Positions 16,869 to 26,271 are shown, counted from the stretch's first letter. The stretch is 64,000 nt of DNA from Gammaproteobacteria bacterium (GCA_016194635.1 JACQBC010000035.1:1-64000); one strand, 5' to 3'. Numbers and translations are program-made. The notes: generated by a model from the sequence alone, not told the origin.

Positions 16869-17540
16869 ATGAGCTTCGACATCCCTACCAGCTGGCATGC
16901 TTTTTTTGATATCCTGACATTTGTGCTCTGCACCGTGATCCTGGCCGTATATCAACTACGGTTACGACGCCATATCCGTAACAACCCGCAGGCCACCATC
17001 CAAGGCATGAACGCCAAGGCCCGCGCGGCGTGGATCGAACACGTGATGACCACCGGCCGCGATGTCATGGCGGTGCAAACCTTTCGCAATTCCACCATGG
17101 CCGCGACCCTGATGGCGTCCACCGCGGTACTGCTGATCTTTGGAATATTCAACATCCTCGCCAGCGCCGACAAGATCAGCCCGGCGTTTCATAGTATTAA
17201 TTCCTGGGGTTCGCACGATACCGGAGTGCGTAACTTCAAGTTGATGCTGCTGATGGTGGATTTTTTCATCGCCTTCTTCAGCTTTTCCCTGGCAGTGCGC
17301 GGTTATCACCACGCGGGTTATTTAGTCAATGTGCCACTGGCCAATTCCGAACAACACGGTGTCACGCTGAAGAAAGTGGTGAAGATGCTGGACCGGACCT
17401 CGGGTTATTACAGTATCGGCATGCGCAGTTATTACTTTGCGGTACCGGTGGTGATGTGGTTATTCGGGCCGGTGTGGATGTTTGTCTCCACCTTGGTGTT
17501 GTTGATTATTCTAAATCACCTGGATCATCTATCCGACTAA
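16869..17540 (+). CDS. DUF599 membrane protein
   Basis: A 223-residue membrane protein of the DUF599 family with four to five hydrophobic segments: residues 12-30, 78-98, 128-147 and a C-terminal pair around 190-215. The family signature follows the first helix: RRHIRNNPQATIQGMNAKAR, then AAWIEHVMT and VQTFRNSTMAATLMASTAVL. A further marker is FSLAVRGYHHAGYL. The function is not known. It has its own upstream region of 140 bp and converges with a deacetylase gene; a weak AGGGT-ATAA-ACCCT hairpin lies between the two stops. Confidence 0.85.
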   Translation: MSFDIPTSWHAFFDILTFVLCTVILAVYQLRLRRHIRNNPQATIQGMNAKARAAWIEHVMTTGRDVMAVQTFRNSTMAATLMASTAVLLIFGIFNILASADKISPAFHSINSWGSHDTGVRNFKLMLLMVDFFIAFFSFSLAVRGYHHAGYLVNVPLANSEQHGVTLKKVVKMLDRTSGYYSIGMRSYYFAVPVVMWLFGPVWMFVSTLVLLIILNHLDHLSD

Positions 17541-17571
17541 GAAGCGGCTCTAAAGGGTATAAACCCTCGCC

Positions 17572-18405
17572 TTAACGCTGCTGTGGTCGTAATGGTAGTA
17601 ATAACACCCGCGCCTGATGCAAATCCGCGGTAAATTCCTCACTGCTAAAATACTTCCATTCGTTGGCGCGACAATACGCCATACCCTGCGGGGTTGTACT
17701 CTCAGGAGGTAAACCCGGATGACAGAAGATCAATCCGCCAGTAGCAGGCAAACGCGCCAGCCAAGACTGCATTAATCCCCGGTAATGGCTTGGCGTAAAA
17801 TCATAGACACCGGCTAAAACCGTATTGCACGGTATGGTCTGTTGTTGTAACTGCCGGTGTAACGCCCGGCCGCCGGTGAATTCAATCACCCGGCGTTTGA
17901 AATTATAACCCGGACCGGTAATCTTTCCCGTGTTGCGTACCCAGGGTCGATTAGCTGCCGCACTGGCCGCCGCGATAATTAATCGCCGGATTCCGGGCAA
18001 ATCGTGCACGTGTTGGTGACCATCGATAAAATCCGGATCGCGATCGAAGCCACACCGAAACGCCTGTAGTTGGGCCTGCAGTTCGTCGGCCACCGCCGAG
18101 CGTGGAATCAAACCGGTGTGCGTGGCCACTATTAATTGGCCGATCGACGGTAATCGCGGCCAGCGTTGTGTCAATGCCGGCTGCAACGGACTGCCTTCAG
18201 TTAAATTAAAATGCAAGCCAATTTCGATCTGATCCCTCCAAGGCCGCAGCTGGGTGGCGGCCCGGCTAAAATCAGCGCTGTTGGTAATACAGGATACCGA
18301 GGTCAACCGCCGCTGTTGAACCAAATCGAGGATCGCGTTGGAGATGCCGGGAGCCAAACCATAATCGTCGGCGCATATTGCAACAACCCGTGCCGTGGTT
18401 AACAT
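17572..18405 (-). CDS. ChbG/HpnK (YdjC) family carbohydrate deacetylase
   Basis: A 277-residue metal-dependent deacetylase. The N-terminal ICADDYGLAPGISNAILDL supplies the catalytic Asp-Asp pair, EIGLHFNLTEG the first metal-binding His, and FIDGHQHVHDLPGIRRL the second. Family members deacetylate chitooligosaccharides (ChbG) or hopanoid-linked N-acetylglucosamine (HpnK). The gene lies 8 bp downstream of a glycosyltransferase of the polyprenyl-phosphate type, which suggests that a lipid-linked N-acetylated sugar made by the neighbour is deacetylated here. That pairing is inference; the substrate is unknown. Confidence 0.85.
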   Translation of the reverse strand: MLTTARVVAICADDYGLAPGISNAILDLVQQRRLTSVSCITNSADFSRAATQLRPWRDQIEIGLHFNLTEGSPLQPALTQRWPRLPSIGQLIVATHTGLIPRSAVADELQAQLQAFRCGFDRDPDFIDGHQHVHDLPGIRRLIIAAASAAANRPWVRNTGKITGPGYNFKRRVIEFTGGRALHRQLQQQTIPCNTVLAGVYDFTPSHYRGLMQSWLARLPATGGLIFCHPGLPPESTTPQGMAYCRANEWKYFSSEEFTADLHQARVLLLPLRPQQR

Positions 18406-18413
18406 GCGCGGGA

Positions 18414-19466
18414 TTACCGGGCCGACGGGGCAAGATCGACAACCGCGGTGGGATTCTGCACTGCGGACGCTGTGGCGGCCTGAATATGCCCGGTGCCGAT
18501 TTCACCCGCCACGATATACAGCGGCCGGCGTTTAACTTCTTCAAAGATACGCCCGATGTATTCCCCTAAAATCCCGATCGACAACAATAAGATGCCGTTA
18601 AAAAACATTGTGGCCGCCACCAAGGTGGTCCAACCGGGCACCGGGTTGCCGAATAACAAGTGGTCAAGGCTGATATAGGTACCATAGGCAAAGGCAATCA
18701 ACGCAACAACGGCCCCCACGCCGCTCCAGATACGCAGCGGTAAATACGAAAACGCGGTCAACCCGGTCAATCCCAGCCGCGATAAACGTCGATACGAAAA
18801 ACTGCTTTTACCGCTGGCGCGTTGCAGCGGAGTAAACGGCACGGCAATGGCGTTAAACCCGACCCAGGCGTACAAGCCTTTCATAAACCGATTCCGTTCG
18901 GGCAGGGCCAGCAAGGCATTCACCACACGGCGATCCAACAAGCGGTAATCGCCGGCGTTTACCGGAATTTTGAGCTCCCCGCCAATGTTCAGCAATTTAT
19001 ATAACACCGCCGTGCCCAGACGTTTGAGTTTGGATTCCTCATGGCGGGTTGCGCGCACCGCATAGGCGCAATCATAACCCGCGCGCCATTGTTCTAACAT
19101 GCGCGGAATTAATGACACGGGGTGTTGCAGGTCGGCGTCGATAAGGATCACCACCTCGCCCACCGCCCGTTGGATACCGGCGGTAAGCGCCGCCTCTTTG
19201 CCGAAATTACGCGATAACCTGAGATAACGTATTCCCACTAAGCGGGTCCATTCCAGCATCACGGCAAAGGTGGCATCACTACTGCCGTCATCGACCACTA
19301 CAATTTCCCAGGCGTGGCTGAGTTCGATTAATTGCGCGCTGAGCTGTTGCAGTAAGGACGGCAAATTGCCCGCTTCATTATACGCGGGCACGACGCAGGA
19401 AATTGACGGCGCGGCGCCACGCTGCTGCTTGATACTATCGCGATAACCTTCGGTGGGGTTGTGCAT
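18414..19466 (-). CDS. GT2 polyprenyl-phosphate glycosyltransferase
   Basis: A 350-residue family-2 glycosyltransferase of the DPM1/GtrB/ArnC type. The catalytic domain begins SISCVVPAYNEAGNLPSLLQ and has VVVDDGSSDATF and VVILIDADLQHPVSLIP (the DXD-like site). Two C-terminal membrane helices follow (LRIWSGVGAVVALIAFAYGT and a segment around residues 265-295 ending GEYIGRIFEEVKRRP). Such enzymes load a sugar on undecaprenyl phosphate at the cytoplasmic face. It is directly followed by a ChbG/HpnK deacetylase, so the two may act in one envelope-glycan or hopanoid modification pathway. Confidence 0.85.
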   Translation of the reverse strand: MHNPTEGYRDSIKQQRGAAPSISCVVPAYNEAGNLPSLLQQLSAQLIELSHAWEIVVVDDGSSDATFAVMLEWTRLVGIRYLRLSRNFGKEAALTAGIQRAVGEVVILIDADLQHPVSLIPRMLEQWRAGYDCAYAVRATRHEESKLKRLGTAVLYKLLNIGGELKIPVNAGDYRLLDRRVVNALLALPERNRFMKGLYAWVGFNAIAVPFTPLQRASGKSSFSYRRLSRLGLTGLTAFSYLPLRIWSGVGAVVALIAFAYGTYISLDHLLFGNPVPGWTTLVAATMFFNGILLLSIGILGEYIGRIFEEVKRRPLYIVAGEIGTGHIQAATASAVQNPTAVVDLAPSAR

Positions 19467-19491
19467 GGATGGAATCTAACGCCATAAAAGC

Positions 19492-20235
19492 CTATGACAA
19501 GTTCCACAATCCTATACCGCTAACCACTACCAGCACAACCCCCAACATCCGCTTAAACAGCAGATCATTTTGTAAAATACGCTGATGAAACCGCAAACCG
19601 ACCACATGCCCTACCGCCCCCAGCGGCAATAATAGCAACGCCGTTGCCAGCTGCAGGTCCACACCTAGTATCGCGAAGGTGCTCATCTTGATCGCCACCA
19701 GCACAAACCATAATACGAACAACGTATTGCGCAATTTTTCCTTGGTCACATTGCGCGCGAATACCGCCACCATTAATGGTGCGCCGGTGAGAGAGGTCCC
19801 GGCGATATAACCCCCGAGCACGAGAAAGATTTTATCCAACCATACGGTATTACTCTTGATGGCCAGGTTGAATATCCAGATCCCTCCATAGATAAGGGTA
19901 ACCGCATAGATAAAATTCAGTAACCAGCGGTTGGGCAGATTCAATAAACCGAACACGCCCACCAAGGCCGCTGGAATAATCCATAACGCGGAGCGACTCA
20001 AATAACGCCAGTCCACCTGGCGTAACTGTGTGCTGATGGTGAGGCTGGAAAAGAACAACAGATGTGTACCGATGATCGGTAACCAATAGATGGGCTGGTT
20101 GTTGAGATACAACATGAAGGGCAAGCCCAGTGCCGCCCCGCCAAAACCCAGGCCGCTGCGCACAAAGCCGGTCCAGACGAAGATCAGGGCAATCAGAATA
20201 AGTTGATACAAAGTAAATTCGGCGATCATGCTCAT
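19492..20235 (-). CDS. TSUP (TauE/SafE) family permease
   Basis: A 247-residue integral membrane protein with seven to eight hydrophobic segments and the internal duplication typical of the sulfite exporter TauE/SafE family. The first half has WTGFVRSGLGFGGAALGLPF, the second half VLGGYIAGTSLTGAPLMVAV, two matching G-rich motifs at the start of each repeat. Family members export sulfite, sulfoacetate or other organosulfur anions. No sulfur-metabolism gene is adjacent, so the substrate is unknown. ATG at 20235. Its stop is 25 bp from the start of the glycosyltransferase gene on the same strand. Confidence 0.85.
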   Translation of the reverse strand: MSMIAEFTLYQLILIALIFVWTGFVRSGLGFGGAALGLPFMLYLNNQPIYWLPIIGTHLLFFSSLTISTQLRQVDWRYLSRSALWIIPAALVGVFGLLNLPNRWLLNFIYAVTLIYGGIWIFNLAIKSNTVWLDKIFLVLGGYIAGTSLTGAPLMVAVFARNVTKEKLRNTLFVLWFVLVAIKMSTFAILGVDLQLATALLLLPLGAVGHVVGLRFHQRILQNDLLFKRMLGVVLVVVSGIGLWNLS

Positions 20236-20279
20236 TCTGTTCCCGTTATGTTATTTTAGCTCCCTCCCACCTTATCATA

Positions 20280-20315
20280 AAACATAAATGGCGGATAACA
20301 ACCGTCATCCGCCAT
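20280..20315 (-). terminator. Intrinsic-terminator-like hairpin after the cheY-like gene
   Basis: ATGGCGGAT at 20288-20296 and ATCCGCCAT at 20307-20315 form a 9-bp perfect stem with a 10-nt loop. On the minus strand a T-rich TTATGTTTT follows. It lies 26 bp past the stop of the CheY gene and would end the chemosensory operon. Confidence 0.65.
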
Positions 20316-20340
20316 CGCAACAGGCACCAAACCGAACAGT

Positions 20341-20706
20341 CTAACCGACCATCTTTTTCACGGCGTCAAGTACATTGGGTCCGTTAAACGGCTTGACGAT
20401 CCAACCTTTGATGCCGGCGGCCTTACCGCGTTCCTTCATGCTGGCGTCGCTTTCTGTAGTGAGCATGATGATGTTCACGCCTTTATTGCCCAGTTCATTG
20501 CGGATCTTTTCCACCATGGTGAGGCCGTCCATGTTCGGCATATTAACATCGGCGAATACCAGCTTTAATTCGCCATCACCTTTAACTTTATCCAGACCAT
20601 CCTTGCCATCCACCGCGGTTTTTACCGAAAAGCCATTACCGCTTAAGAATCCACTGACTTCGCTGCGAACCGCGTCCGAGTCATCCACGACGAGTATTTG
20701 TGCCAT
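20341..20706 (-). CDS. CheY-like single-domain response regulator
   Basis: A 121-residue receiver domain with no output domain. It has the acidic pocket (ILVVDDSDAVR, Asp8/Asp9), the phospho-acceptor Asp53 in KLVFADVNMPNMDGL, the switch Thr in IIMLTTESD and the conserved Lys in GWIVKPFNG. It is the last gene of a four-gene set with two CheX/CheC-like proteins and a short MCP upstream on the same strand. The family would pass a phosphoryl signal to a motor or other partner, and the CheX-like neighbours could dephosphorylate it. No CheA lies in the window, so the kinase must be elsewhere. Confidence 0.92.
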   Translation of the reverse strand: MAQILVVDDSDAVRSEVSGFLSGNGFSVKTAVDGKDGLDKVKGDGELKLVFADVNMPNMDGLTMVEKIRNELGNKGVNIIMLTTESDASMKERGKAAGIKGWIVKPFNGPNVLDAVKKMVG

Positions 20707-20738
20707 TGCGCCTCCTAGAGTACGACGATACTGTGCTG

Positions 20739-21746
20739 TTAAAACAATTCCAACTCACCGGTGCTTACCAGTGCTTCGACTTTTTTCTGGCTCTCGGCGA
20801 ATTTCTCCGGGGACCAAGCTAGACTGAAAATAAATTTTTGATAAATCACAATCGGTTGCAATGTTCCATCTTGATCCGATAGGGTATATTTCAAACACAA
20901 TTGCGGGTCTTCGGAACCGAAGGAAATATACTTGCGAGCGTGATTAACAATGATCGGCACCTCGACACGTAGGCCGTTGCCAATCCCAGCACTGCCATAG
21001 AGATTTTTAAAGGCGCCCCAGATCATATTGGAAAGCTCGCCAAACACGGAGTTGACATGCCGGAAGTTCGGCTCGATTGGATTCAGCGTGGTCTTGCGTG
21101 CCTTAATCACATCCAGCACATTGGTTTCCTCGGACTGCAACATCATATACCCGCGGCACCACGAACTTTCTAATGGCATAAGACTGAACAACTCGCCATA
21201 GATCACCTTATCCTTCACGATATACGGCGGCTCCACCGTAATCAGCATATTCTTAAATGAACTCTTAATGGCCTCCAGGGATTTGGAGCGGATCTCATGC
21301 ACGAATTCATTCGGGTAGTGACGGGTGAATAAAAAAGTATCGGTGAGTTCCTTCAAGGGAGACAAGTCGGTTTTTAAATAAAACCCGGCGAAGATCTTTT
21401 GCAACTCTTTCGGATAATCCTCCATATGATGGAGCGACTCACGGCGCAGGAATATGGGTAATTCCGGCCGGTTCTTATGGACATCAATGGCCAAACCCAA
21501 ATTGCTATGGCCGCGGGAATCGTTCTCGGTTATGAATACCCCGCCCAGATCGACATTGGAGTTTAATATCCGCACCAAATTATCTTTGCGTACCGCATAA
21601 CCAACCAAATTGGAGTGGGTGAAAAATTCCTTTAACAACGCCGAGACCGATTTATCATGTTCATACACCAACACTTTACAAACAATGTCGTTATTAACAC
21701 TATTCTCAGGTAGGTTTAACGGCCCACTGGCGGATAATATGCTCAT
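20739..21746 (-). CDS. Atypical receiver plus CheX/CheC-like phosphatase protein
   Basis: A 335-residue protein that I read as two parts. Residues 22-140 have a receiver-like pattern (KVLVYEHDKSVSALLKEFF, then GGVFITENDSRG, LPIFLRRES and FYLKTDLSPLKEL), with Glu/Asp at the usual pocket sites and a Lys at the end of strand 5. Residues 150-325 resemble a CheX/CheC-type domain: NSVFGELSNMIWGAFKNLYG contains the E-xx-N helix of these phosphatases. The last residues are GELELF, shared in form with the next protein upstream. A fused receiver and phosphatase could sense or tune CheY phosphorylation. The receiver call is tentative, the phosphatase call moderate. Confidence 0.6.
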   Translation of the reverse strand: MSILSASGPLNLPENSVNNDIVCKVLVYEHDKSVSALLKEFFTHSNLVGYAVRKDNLVRILNSNVDLGGVFITENDSRGHSNLGLAIDVHKNRPELPIFLRRESLHHMEDYPKELQKIFAGFYLKTDLSPLKELTDTFLFTRHYPNEFVHEIRSKSLEAIKSSFKNMLITVEPPYIVKDKVIYGELFSLMPLESSWCRGYMMLQSEETNVLDVIKARKTTLNPIEPNFRHVNSVFGELSNMIWGAFKNLYGSAGIGNGLRVEVPIIVNHARKYISFGSEDPQLCLKYTLSDQDGTLQPIVIYQKFIFSLAWSPEKFAESQKKVEALVSTGELELF

Positions 21747-21774
21747 ATGACCTCTAAATATTAAATGGTTGTGA

Positions 21775-22338
21775 TCAAAATAATTCTAACGCCCCGATTT
21801 CGGCCTCTGATTGCGTCTTGTGGATTTTCTCGACACGAAAATTTAGGTCTCTATAAGCGGATACGTATATACTGCCGATAAAATTCAGATCCTCCCCATG
21901 GCTTGCCTTGAAGTGCGATGAATAATCGAACTTCATCTCGCTCAAGAACTGCATGCTGGCCGCGGCCAGGCGGTTGGGCGTGGACATGCCCAAATGCGGA
22001 AAATAAATCCCTAAATCGCGCTTAAAACCACCTACAAAGGTATTACCCATCTCGCCCAGGTAATCGTAATAACGCGACTCGCCTATTTTATCCACGTCTA
22101 ATTTTAATGCCCTCGCGACATAGGCCGTGGTCGAGGTATTCTTGGAAAAATGTAATAACATAAAGATGCGAAACGCATAGGACGATATCGTTAACATAAC
22201 GAACTGCGCAGGCATGTCCGCGTTGAATTTGTCCAACTTACGTATGTTCCAATTTTTGTGCGCAACGGTTTTGAGGGTGTCATCCAGACACTTCTGCAGC
22301 AGCGTCTCAAGACTATTTTTTGCTTCTTGGGTTACCAT
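21775..22338 (-). CDS. CheX/CheC-like phosphatase-domain protein
   Basis: A 187-residue protein. The block YDYLGEMGNTFVGGFKRDLG has the E-xx-N spacing of the CheC/CheX/FliY active helix, and IYFPHLGMSTPNRLAA has the segment usually following it. The C-terminus reads EIGALELF, close to the GELELF end of the neighbouring larger protein. It is cytoplasmic. It lies 28 bp from the previous gene and 4 bp after the MCP gene, so all three are probably one transcript. It is likely a CheY-P phosphatase or a related scaffold. The fold assignment is from motif spacing only. Confidence 0.6.
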   Translation of the reverse strand: MVTQEAKNSLETLLQKCLDDTLKTVAHKNWNIRKLDKFNADMPAQFVMLTISSYAFRIFMLLHFSKNTSTTAYVARALKLDVDKIGESRYYDYLGEMGNTFVGGFKRDLGIYFPHLGMSTPNRLAAASMQFLSEMKFDYSSHFKASHGEDLNFIGSIYVSAYRDLNFRVEKIHKTQSEAEIGALELF

Positions 22339-22342
22339 AGGA

Positions 22343-23095
22343 TTAACTATTCACGACCAGTTTTTCCAATTTAGCATCCAGCGCGTGGATCGAGGTGAGG
22401 ATCATCTTGCCGCTGGCCTGTATGTCTTGGAATGTCGCCGTGGTGATCAAATCATTCTTGTGTAAATTGTCTTTGTAGTTATCGCTCAACCCACCGGATC
22501 GCGTTGCCAAGGTTTTGACCTCGTCCGCCACCACCGCGAACCCACGCCCCGCCTCACCGGCGCGGGCCGCTTCAATCGCGGCATTTAACGCTAGAATAAT
22601 AATTTGTTTCACAATGCCGGAGAATTCGCTGTTGCGTTGCTGCATGTAGCTGTTATGTTCCATCAATTTCATCATGCCGTCGTCCCAGCGGTTAATAGTC
22701 GACAGCAACTCTAATAAATCCGCGACATCTTTTTTTAATTGTTTCTTTGTGGTGGCGATACTTTCGATGAGTTTTTCCTGCGTATCCTGCCATTGCGCGT
22801 GTTCACGCTGATAATCGCCACGGGCTTGTTGTAATTCCTGTTGCACGCCATCTTTTTCCGTCCTTATTTGCTGCACGCGTTCTTTCAATTCGCGCGCCTG
22901 CTGTGCAAGCAGCTGTGTATAGTGCGCCTTAGCGGCCTCAAGCTCATCCAGCGGCACTTTGTCGCGTAGCTCGGCCCGGGCCTGCTGCAACTGATGTTCC
23001 AACGCCAGACGTTGCTTACGCGCCAGTATTTTTTCATAACCAATAGCACCCGCCATCACACCTAAAAGTGCCACAATGATATACAACACACTCAT
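22343..23095 (-). CDS. Small methyl-accepting chemotaxis-type protein
   Basis: A 250-residue protein with one N-terminal membrane helix (residues 3-20, [19 protein letters not shown]), a coiled coil (25-120, Gln/Arg/Glu-rich) and the MCP signalling tip ([20 protein letters not shown], then [10 protein letters not shown]). There is no periplasmic sensor, HAMP domain or full-length signalling hairpin, so the protein is far shorter than usual MCPs (about 540 residues). It could sense at the membrane or act as an adaptor in an array. It heads the CheX-like, CheX/REC-like and CheY gene set. Confidence 0.8.
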   Translation of the reverse strand: MSVLYIIVALLGVMAGAIGYEKILARKQRLALEHQLQQARAELRDKVPLDELEAAKAHYTQLLAQQARELKERVQQIRTEKDGVQQELQQARGDYQREHAQWQDTQEKLIESIATTKKQLKKDVADLLELLSTINRWDDGMMKLMEHNSYMQQRNSEFSGIVKQIIILALNAAIEAARAGEAGRGFAVVADEVKTLATRSGGLSDNYKDNLHKNDLITTATFQDIQASGKMILTSIHALDAKLEKLVVNS

Positions 23096-23316
23096 ATTTG
23101 ACGCATTCCTATTACCCTAGTACTCATCGGAATCCCCCACTGATTTTTATGTACAGTCAACTTATCGTCAGGCAGGCAAAAAACTATAGGGCTAGTGCGG
23201 GCAGGATGGGCGAATAGCACCACGGGCTGATGGCTCAGCTGTGCTATAACTTATTGATAGTTATAATATTTTATACCTTGGTGCGGCAATAATATCAAGC
23301 CGGGGGGAAACGCGGG

Positions 23317-24255
23317 TTACACGTCGCAACGATAACCAAAGTGTTGCGCGAACTGTTCGGAAAATTCCTTAGGGGAAAAGCGGTGATTCTGCGTGCCGTG
23401 CTGGGCGATTTTAATTGATCCCATCAACGCCGCGATGCGGCCGGTGGTGTCCCAATCCAGGTCATGGCGCAAACCGTATAAGACTCCAGCACGGTAGGCA
23501 TCCCCACAACCGGTGGGATCGGTTATCGCCGCCGCGCGTGCGCATGGAATCATGATGGTCTTACCCGCAGCATAGATCACCGAACCCTCGGCGCCACGGG
23601 TGACGATCAGCGCCTTGACCCGTTGCGCAATTTGCGCGGTGGTTAAGCCGGTACGGCTTTCCAATAACTGCGCTTCGTAATCGTTGACGGTGACATAGCT
23701 GGCCTGGTCGATAAAGCCCAATAATTCTTGCCCATTAAACATCGGCAATCCCTGACCGGGGTCGAAAATAAAGGGAATATCGGCCTGCGCGAATTCGCGC
23801 GCGTGTTGCAACATGCCCTCGCGTCCATCGGGGGCGACGATCCCCAACACCACGCCCGGCACCTTGCTGACATGATTTTCATGCGCATGGTTCATCGCTC
23901 CGGGATGGAAAGCCGTGATCTGGTTATCGTCTTGATCGGTGGTGATAAACGCCTGGGCGGTATAACTAGTATCGATATGCTTAAGACAGCGACGCGGGAT
24001 GGCATGTTGATCCATCCAGGCCGCGTAGGGTGCAAAATCTTGACCGACCGTGCCCATCGGCAAGGGATCGCCGCCCAATAATTGAAGGTTGTAGGCGATA
24101 TTCCCGGCGCAGCCGCCGAATTCACGCCGCAGACTCGGCACCAAGAACGATACGTTTAATATGTGGATCTTGTCCGGCAAGATATGGTTTTTGAAACGAT
24201 CAGGAAACACCATGATGGTGTCATACGCAAACGAACCGCAGATCAAGGTCGACAT
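23317..24255 (-). CDS. PfkB-family carbohydrate/nucleoside kinase
   Basis: A 312-residue ribokinase-fold kinase. The N-terminal signature REFGGCAGNIAYNLQLLGG and the C-terminal anion-hole/catalytic motif ITDPTGCGDAYRAGVLYG (catalytic Asp in GCGD) are both present, with LIVTRGAEGSVIYAAG before it. The PTGCGDAYRAG wording is typical of bacterial adenosine-kinase-like members, so adenosine is the likely substrate, although other sugars are possible. It is cytoplasmic. It lies 11 bp downstream of dgkA at the end of the glycine-cleavage gene row and may be co-transcribed. Confidence 0.85.
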   Translation of the reverse strand: MSTLICGSFAYDTIMVFPDRFKNHILPDKIHILNVSFLVPSLRREFGGCAGNIAYNLQLLGGDPLPMGTVGQDFAPYAAWMDQHAIPRRCLKHIDTSYTAQAFITTDQDDNQITAFHPGAMNHAHENHVSKVPGVVLGIVAPDGREGMLQHAREFAQADIPFIFDPGQGLPMFNGQELLGFIDQASYVTVNDYEAQLLESRTGLTTAQIAQRVKALIVTRGAEGSVIYAAGKTIMIPCARAAAITDPTGCGDAYRAGVLYGLRHDLDWDTTGRIAALMGSIKIAQHGTQNHRFSPKEFSEQFAQHFGYRCDV

Positions 24256-24266
24256 TGTTTTTTTTC

Positions 24267-24641
24267 CTAGCCCATGAAGCGTTGCCAGGCGATCATCGCC
24301 CAGATAAAAATCACGTTGCCCACGCTGAGCAACACCGCCGCCGATCCCATATCCTTGGCGCGCCCGGCCAGCTCATGCGGCTCATTGCCGACGCGATCCA
24401 CCACCGCTTCAATCGCAGAATTGATCAGCTCAACCACCAAGACCAAGACCATAGCGCCGATCAGTATCAGTTGTTGCACAAGGGTTTGTCCCAACCACCA
24501 AGCAAACGGGAAAAGCACTATAAACAATACAACTTCCAAACGAAAAGCGGGTTCATGCCGCAACGCCGCGCGCAAACCTTGCAACGAATAACCCAGCGCG
24601 TGGATAAGGCGCGTGCCCCCGTTAACACCTGATTTCCCCAT
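24267..24641 (-). CDS. dgkA: Diacylglycerol kinase DgkA
   Basis: A small trimeric inner-membrane kinase that recycles diacylglycerol to phosphatidic acid. From the ATG at 24641 it is 124 residues, matching E. coli (122). Features are an amphipathic N-terminus (LIHALGYSLQGLRAALRHEP), three membrane helices and the active-site motif VELINSAIEAVVDRVG. The frame continues upstream to 24698 over the end of gcvPB, but the extra residues are not family-like. It begins 14 bp after the gcvPB stop. Confidence 0.94.
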   Translation of the reverse strand: MGKSGVNGGTRLIHALGYSLQGLRAALRHEPAFRLEVVLFIVLFPFAWWLGQTLVQQLILIGAMVLVLVVELINSAIEAVVDRVGNEPHELAGRAKDMGSAAVLLSVGNVIFIWAMIAWQRFMG

Positions 24642-24654
24642 GGGTTTGTCCCGC

Positions 24655-26100
24655 CTAATCTTGCCACGCCAAATCGAGATCCTTGGCGGCTTTAACATCG
24701 TCGAGACGTTTCACCGGTAAGCTATGCGGGGCGTTGGTCACCGTCTCGGGTGTGGTTTGCGCCTCGTTGAGAATGGCGATCATGGCGCTGACAAAACCGT
24801 CCAACTCTTGCTTGGTTTCGGTTTCAGTAGGTTCAATCAAGAAACATTCCGGTACTAACAGTGGAAAATAAGTTGTCGGCGCGTGATAACCATAGTCCAG
24901 CAAACGCTTGGCGAAGTCCATGGCGCTGACATGCAGATCCTTGGCCTGTTTTTTTAAGGTTAAAACAAATTCGTGGGTGGCGCGGCGTTGCGTAAAGGCC
25001 AGGTCAAACCCGGCTTGCCGCAAACACGCCATGAGGTAATTGGCGTTGAGCGTGGCGTATTCACCGACCCGTTGCATGCCCTGTTTCCCGAGCAAGCGCG
25101 CATAGATGTAGGCACGCATCAAAACGCCGGCGTTACCGTTAAAGGCCGACATACGGCCGATCGAATCAGGACAATCCTGTTCGGCTAACCAACGGTAATT
25201 ATCACCCTCTTTGGTTACGATGGGTATGGGTAAATAGGGCAATAACCGTTCGCTCACGCCCACCGGGCCGGCACCGGGACCGCCTCCGCCGTGCGGTGTG
25301 GAAAAAGTCTTGTGCAGATTCATATGAATCACATCAAAGCCCATATCGCCCGGGCGTACCTTGCCCAAGATAGCATTTAAGTTGGCGCCGTCGTAATACA
25401 ACAAACCGCCGGCCTCGTGCAGGATACGGGCAATGGCTTCAATCTTGCGTTCAAACACCCCCAGGGTGGAGGGGTTGGTCAACATAATACCGGCCGTTTG
25501 CGGGCCGACCACCGCGCGTAACGCGTCAAGATCCACGTCACCTTGGGCATCGGTAGGAATTTCACGCACTTTATAATTGCACATCGTGGCGGTCGCCGGG
25601 TTGGTACCGTGGGCGGCATCGGGAACCAAAATCTCGGTACGCGCCCGATCACCCCGTGCGTCATGATACGCGCGGATCATCGCCACCCCGGCGAATTCAC
25701 CGTGCGCCCCGGCCATCGGCATCAGCGATACGCCGCGCATGCCGGTTACGTCTTTAAGGATCTCTTGCAGATCGTACATACAGGCAAGAAACCCCTGGCT
25801 CATACTTTCCGGGCTTAAGGGATGGCGGTTGGCGAAGCCAGGCAACATCGCCAGGGTATTGCAGCCACGTGGGTTGTATTTCATGGTGCAAGAGCCTAAC
25901 GGGTAAAACTGGGTATCGATAGAAAAATTTTTCTGCGACAACCGTGTGTAGTGGCGCACCACCTGCAACTCTGACACCTCCGGCAATCCAGGGGAATCAC
26001 GGCGTAATAACGCCGCTGGAATATCCTGCACCTCTTTATCGGCCGTCACCAATTGCGCGCCGTTGGCTCGACCCCTCACCGCATGTTCAAAAATCAGCAT
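24655..26100 (-). CDS. gcvPB: Glycine dehydrogenase (decarboxylating) subunit 2
   Basis: The PLP-binding half of the split P-protein, which decarboxylates glycine and passes the aminomethyl group to lipoyl-GcvH. At 481 residues it is typical. The PLP Lys lies in [19 protein letters not shown], and [20 protein letters not shown] and the C-terminal [20 protein letters not shown] are family blocks. ATG at 26100. It is separated from gcvPA by tpx, an unusual insertion. The upstream glycine riboswitch may control it only if transcription runs through tpx; the 171-bp gap to tpx contains a palindrome, which could reduce read-through. Confidence 0.95.
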   Translation of the reverse strand: MLIFEHAVRGRANGAQLVTADKEVQDIPAALLRRDSPGLPEVSELQVVRHYTRLSQKNFSIDTQFYPLGSCTMKYNPRGCNTLAMLPGFANRHPLSPESMSQGFLACMYDLQEILKDVTGMRGVSLMPMAGAHGEFAGVAMIRAYHDARGDRARTEILVPDAAHGTNPATATMCNYKVREIPTDAQGDVDLDALRAVVGPQTAGIMLTNPSTLGVFERKIEAIARILHEAGGLLYYDGANLNAILGKVRPGDMGFDVIHMNLHKTFSTPHGGGGPGAGPVGVSERLLPYLPIPIVTKEGDNYRWLAEQDCPDSIGRMSAFNGNAGVLMRAYIYARLLGKQGMQRVGEYATLNANYLMACLRQAGFDLAFTQRRATHEFVLTLKKQAKDLHVSAMDFAKRLLDYGYHAPTTYFPLLVPECFLIEPTETETKQELDGFVSAMIAILNEAQTTPETVTNAPHSLPVKRLDDVKAAKDLDLAWQD

Positions 26101-26238
26101 GGCACCCTCAATTTATCATAATAATCATTGCAAAAAACTAACGGGTAACGACTTGCTCGCCCCATCCCACTCCGCGCATAACCACACCGGCCGTTATACA
26201 CCGCCGATGGGTCAAACCCGGGCCTACACACGCGTATC

Positions 26239-26259
26239 CCCTCTCCCTTAGGGAGAGGG
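26239..26259. repeat. 9-bp palindrome after tpx
   Basis: CCCTCTCCC at 26239-26247 and GGGAGAGGG at 26251-26259 form a perfect 9-bp stem with a TTA loop. It lies 12 bp past the tpx stop. A related palindrome lies at the end of the second GT41 gene (54139-54159), with less perfect relatives near 9977 and 26880. No U-tract follows, so it is more likely a small dispersed repeat than a classical terminator. Confidence 0.75.
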
Positions 26260-26271
26260 TGGACAGAATAG

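Noticed and set aside
20739-21800. LELF ends read as a DNA sliding-clamp binding motif
   Set aside because: The clamp motif is QL(S/D)LF-like with an essential Gln; these ends lack it, and the genes are chemosensory.
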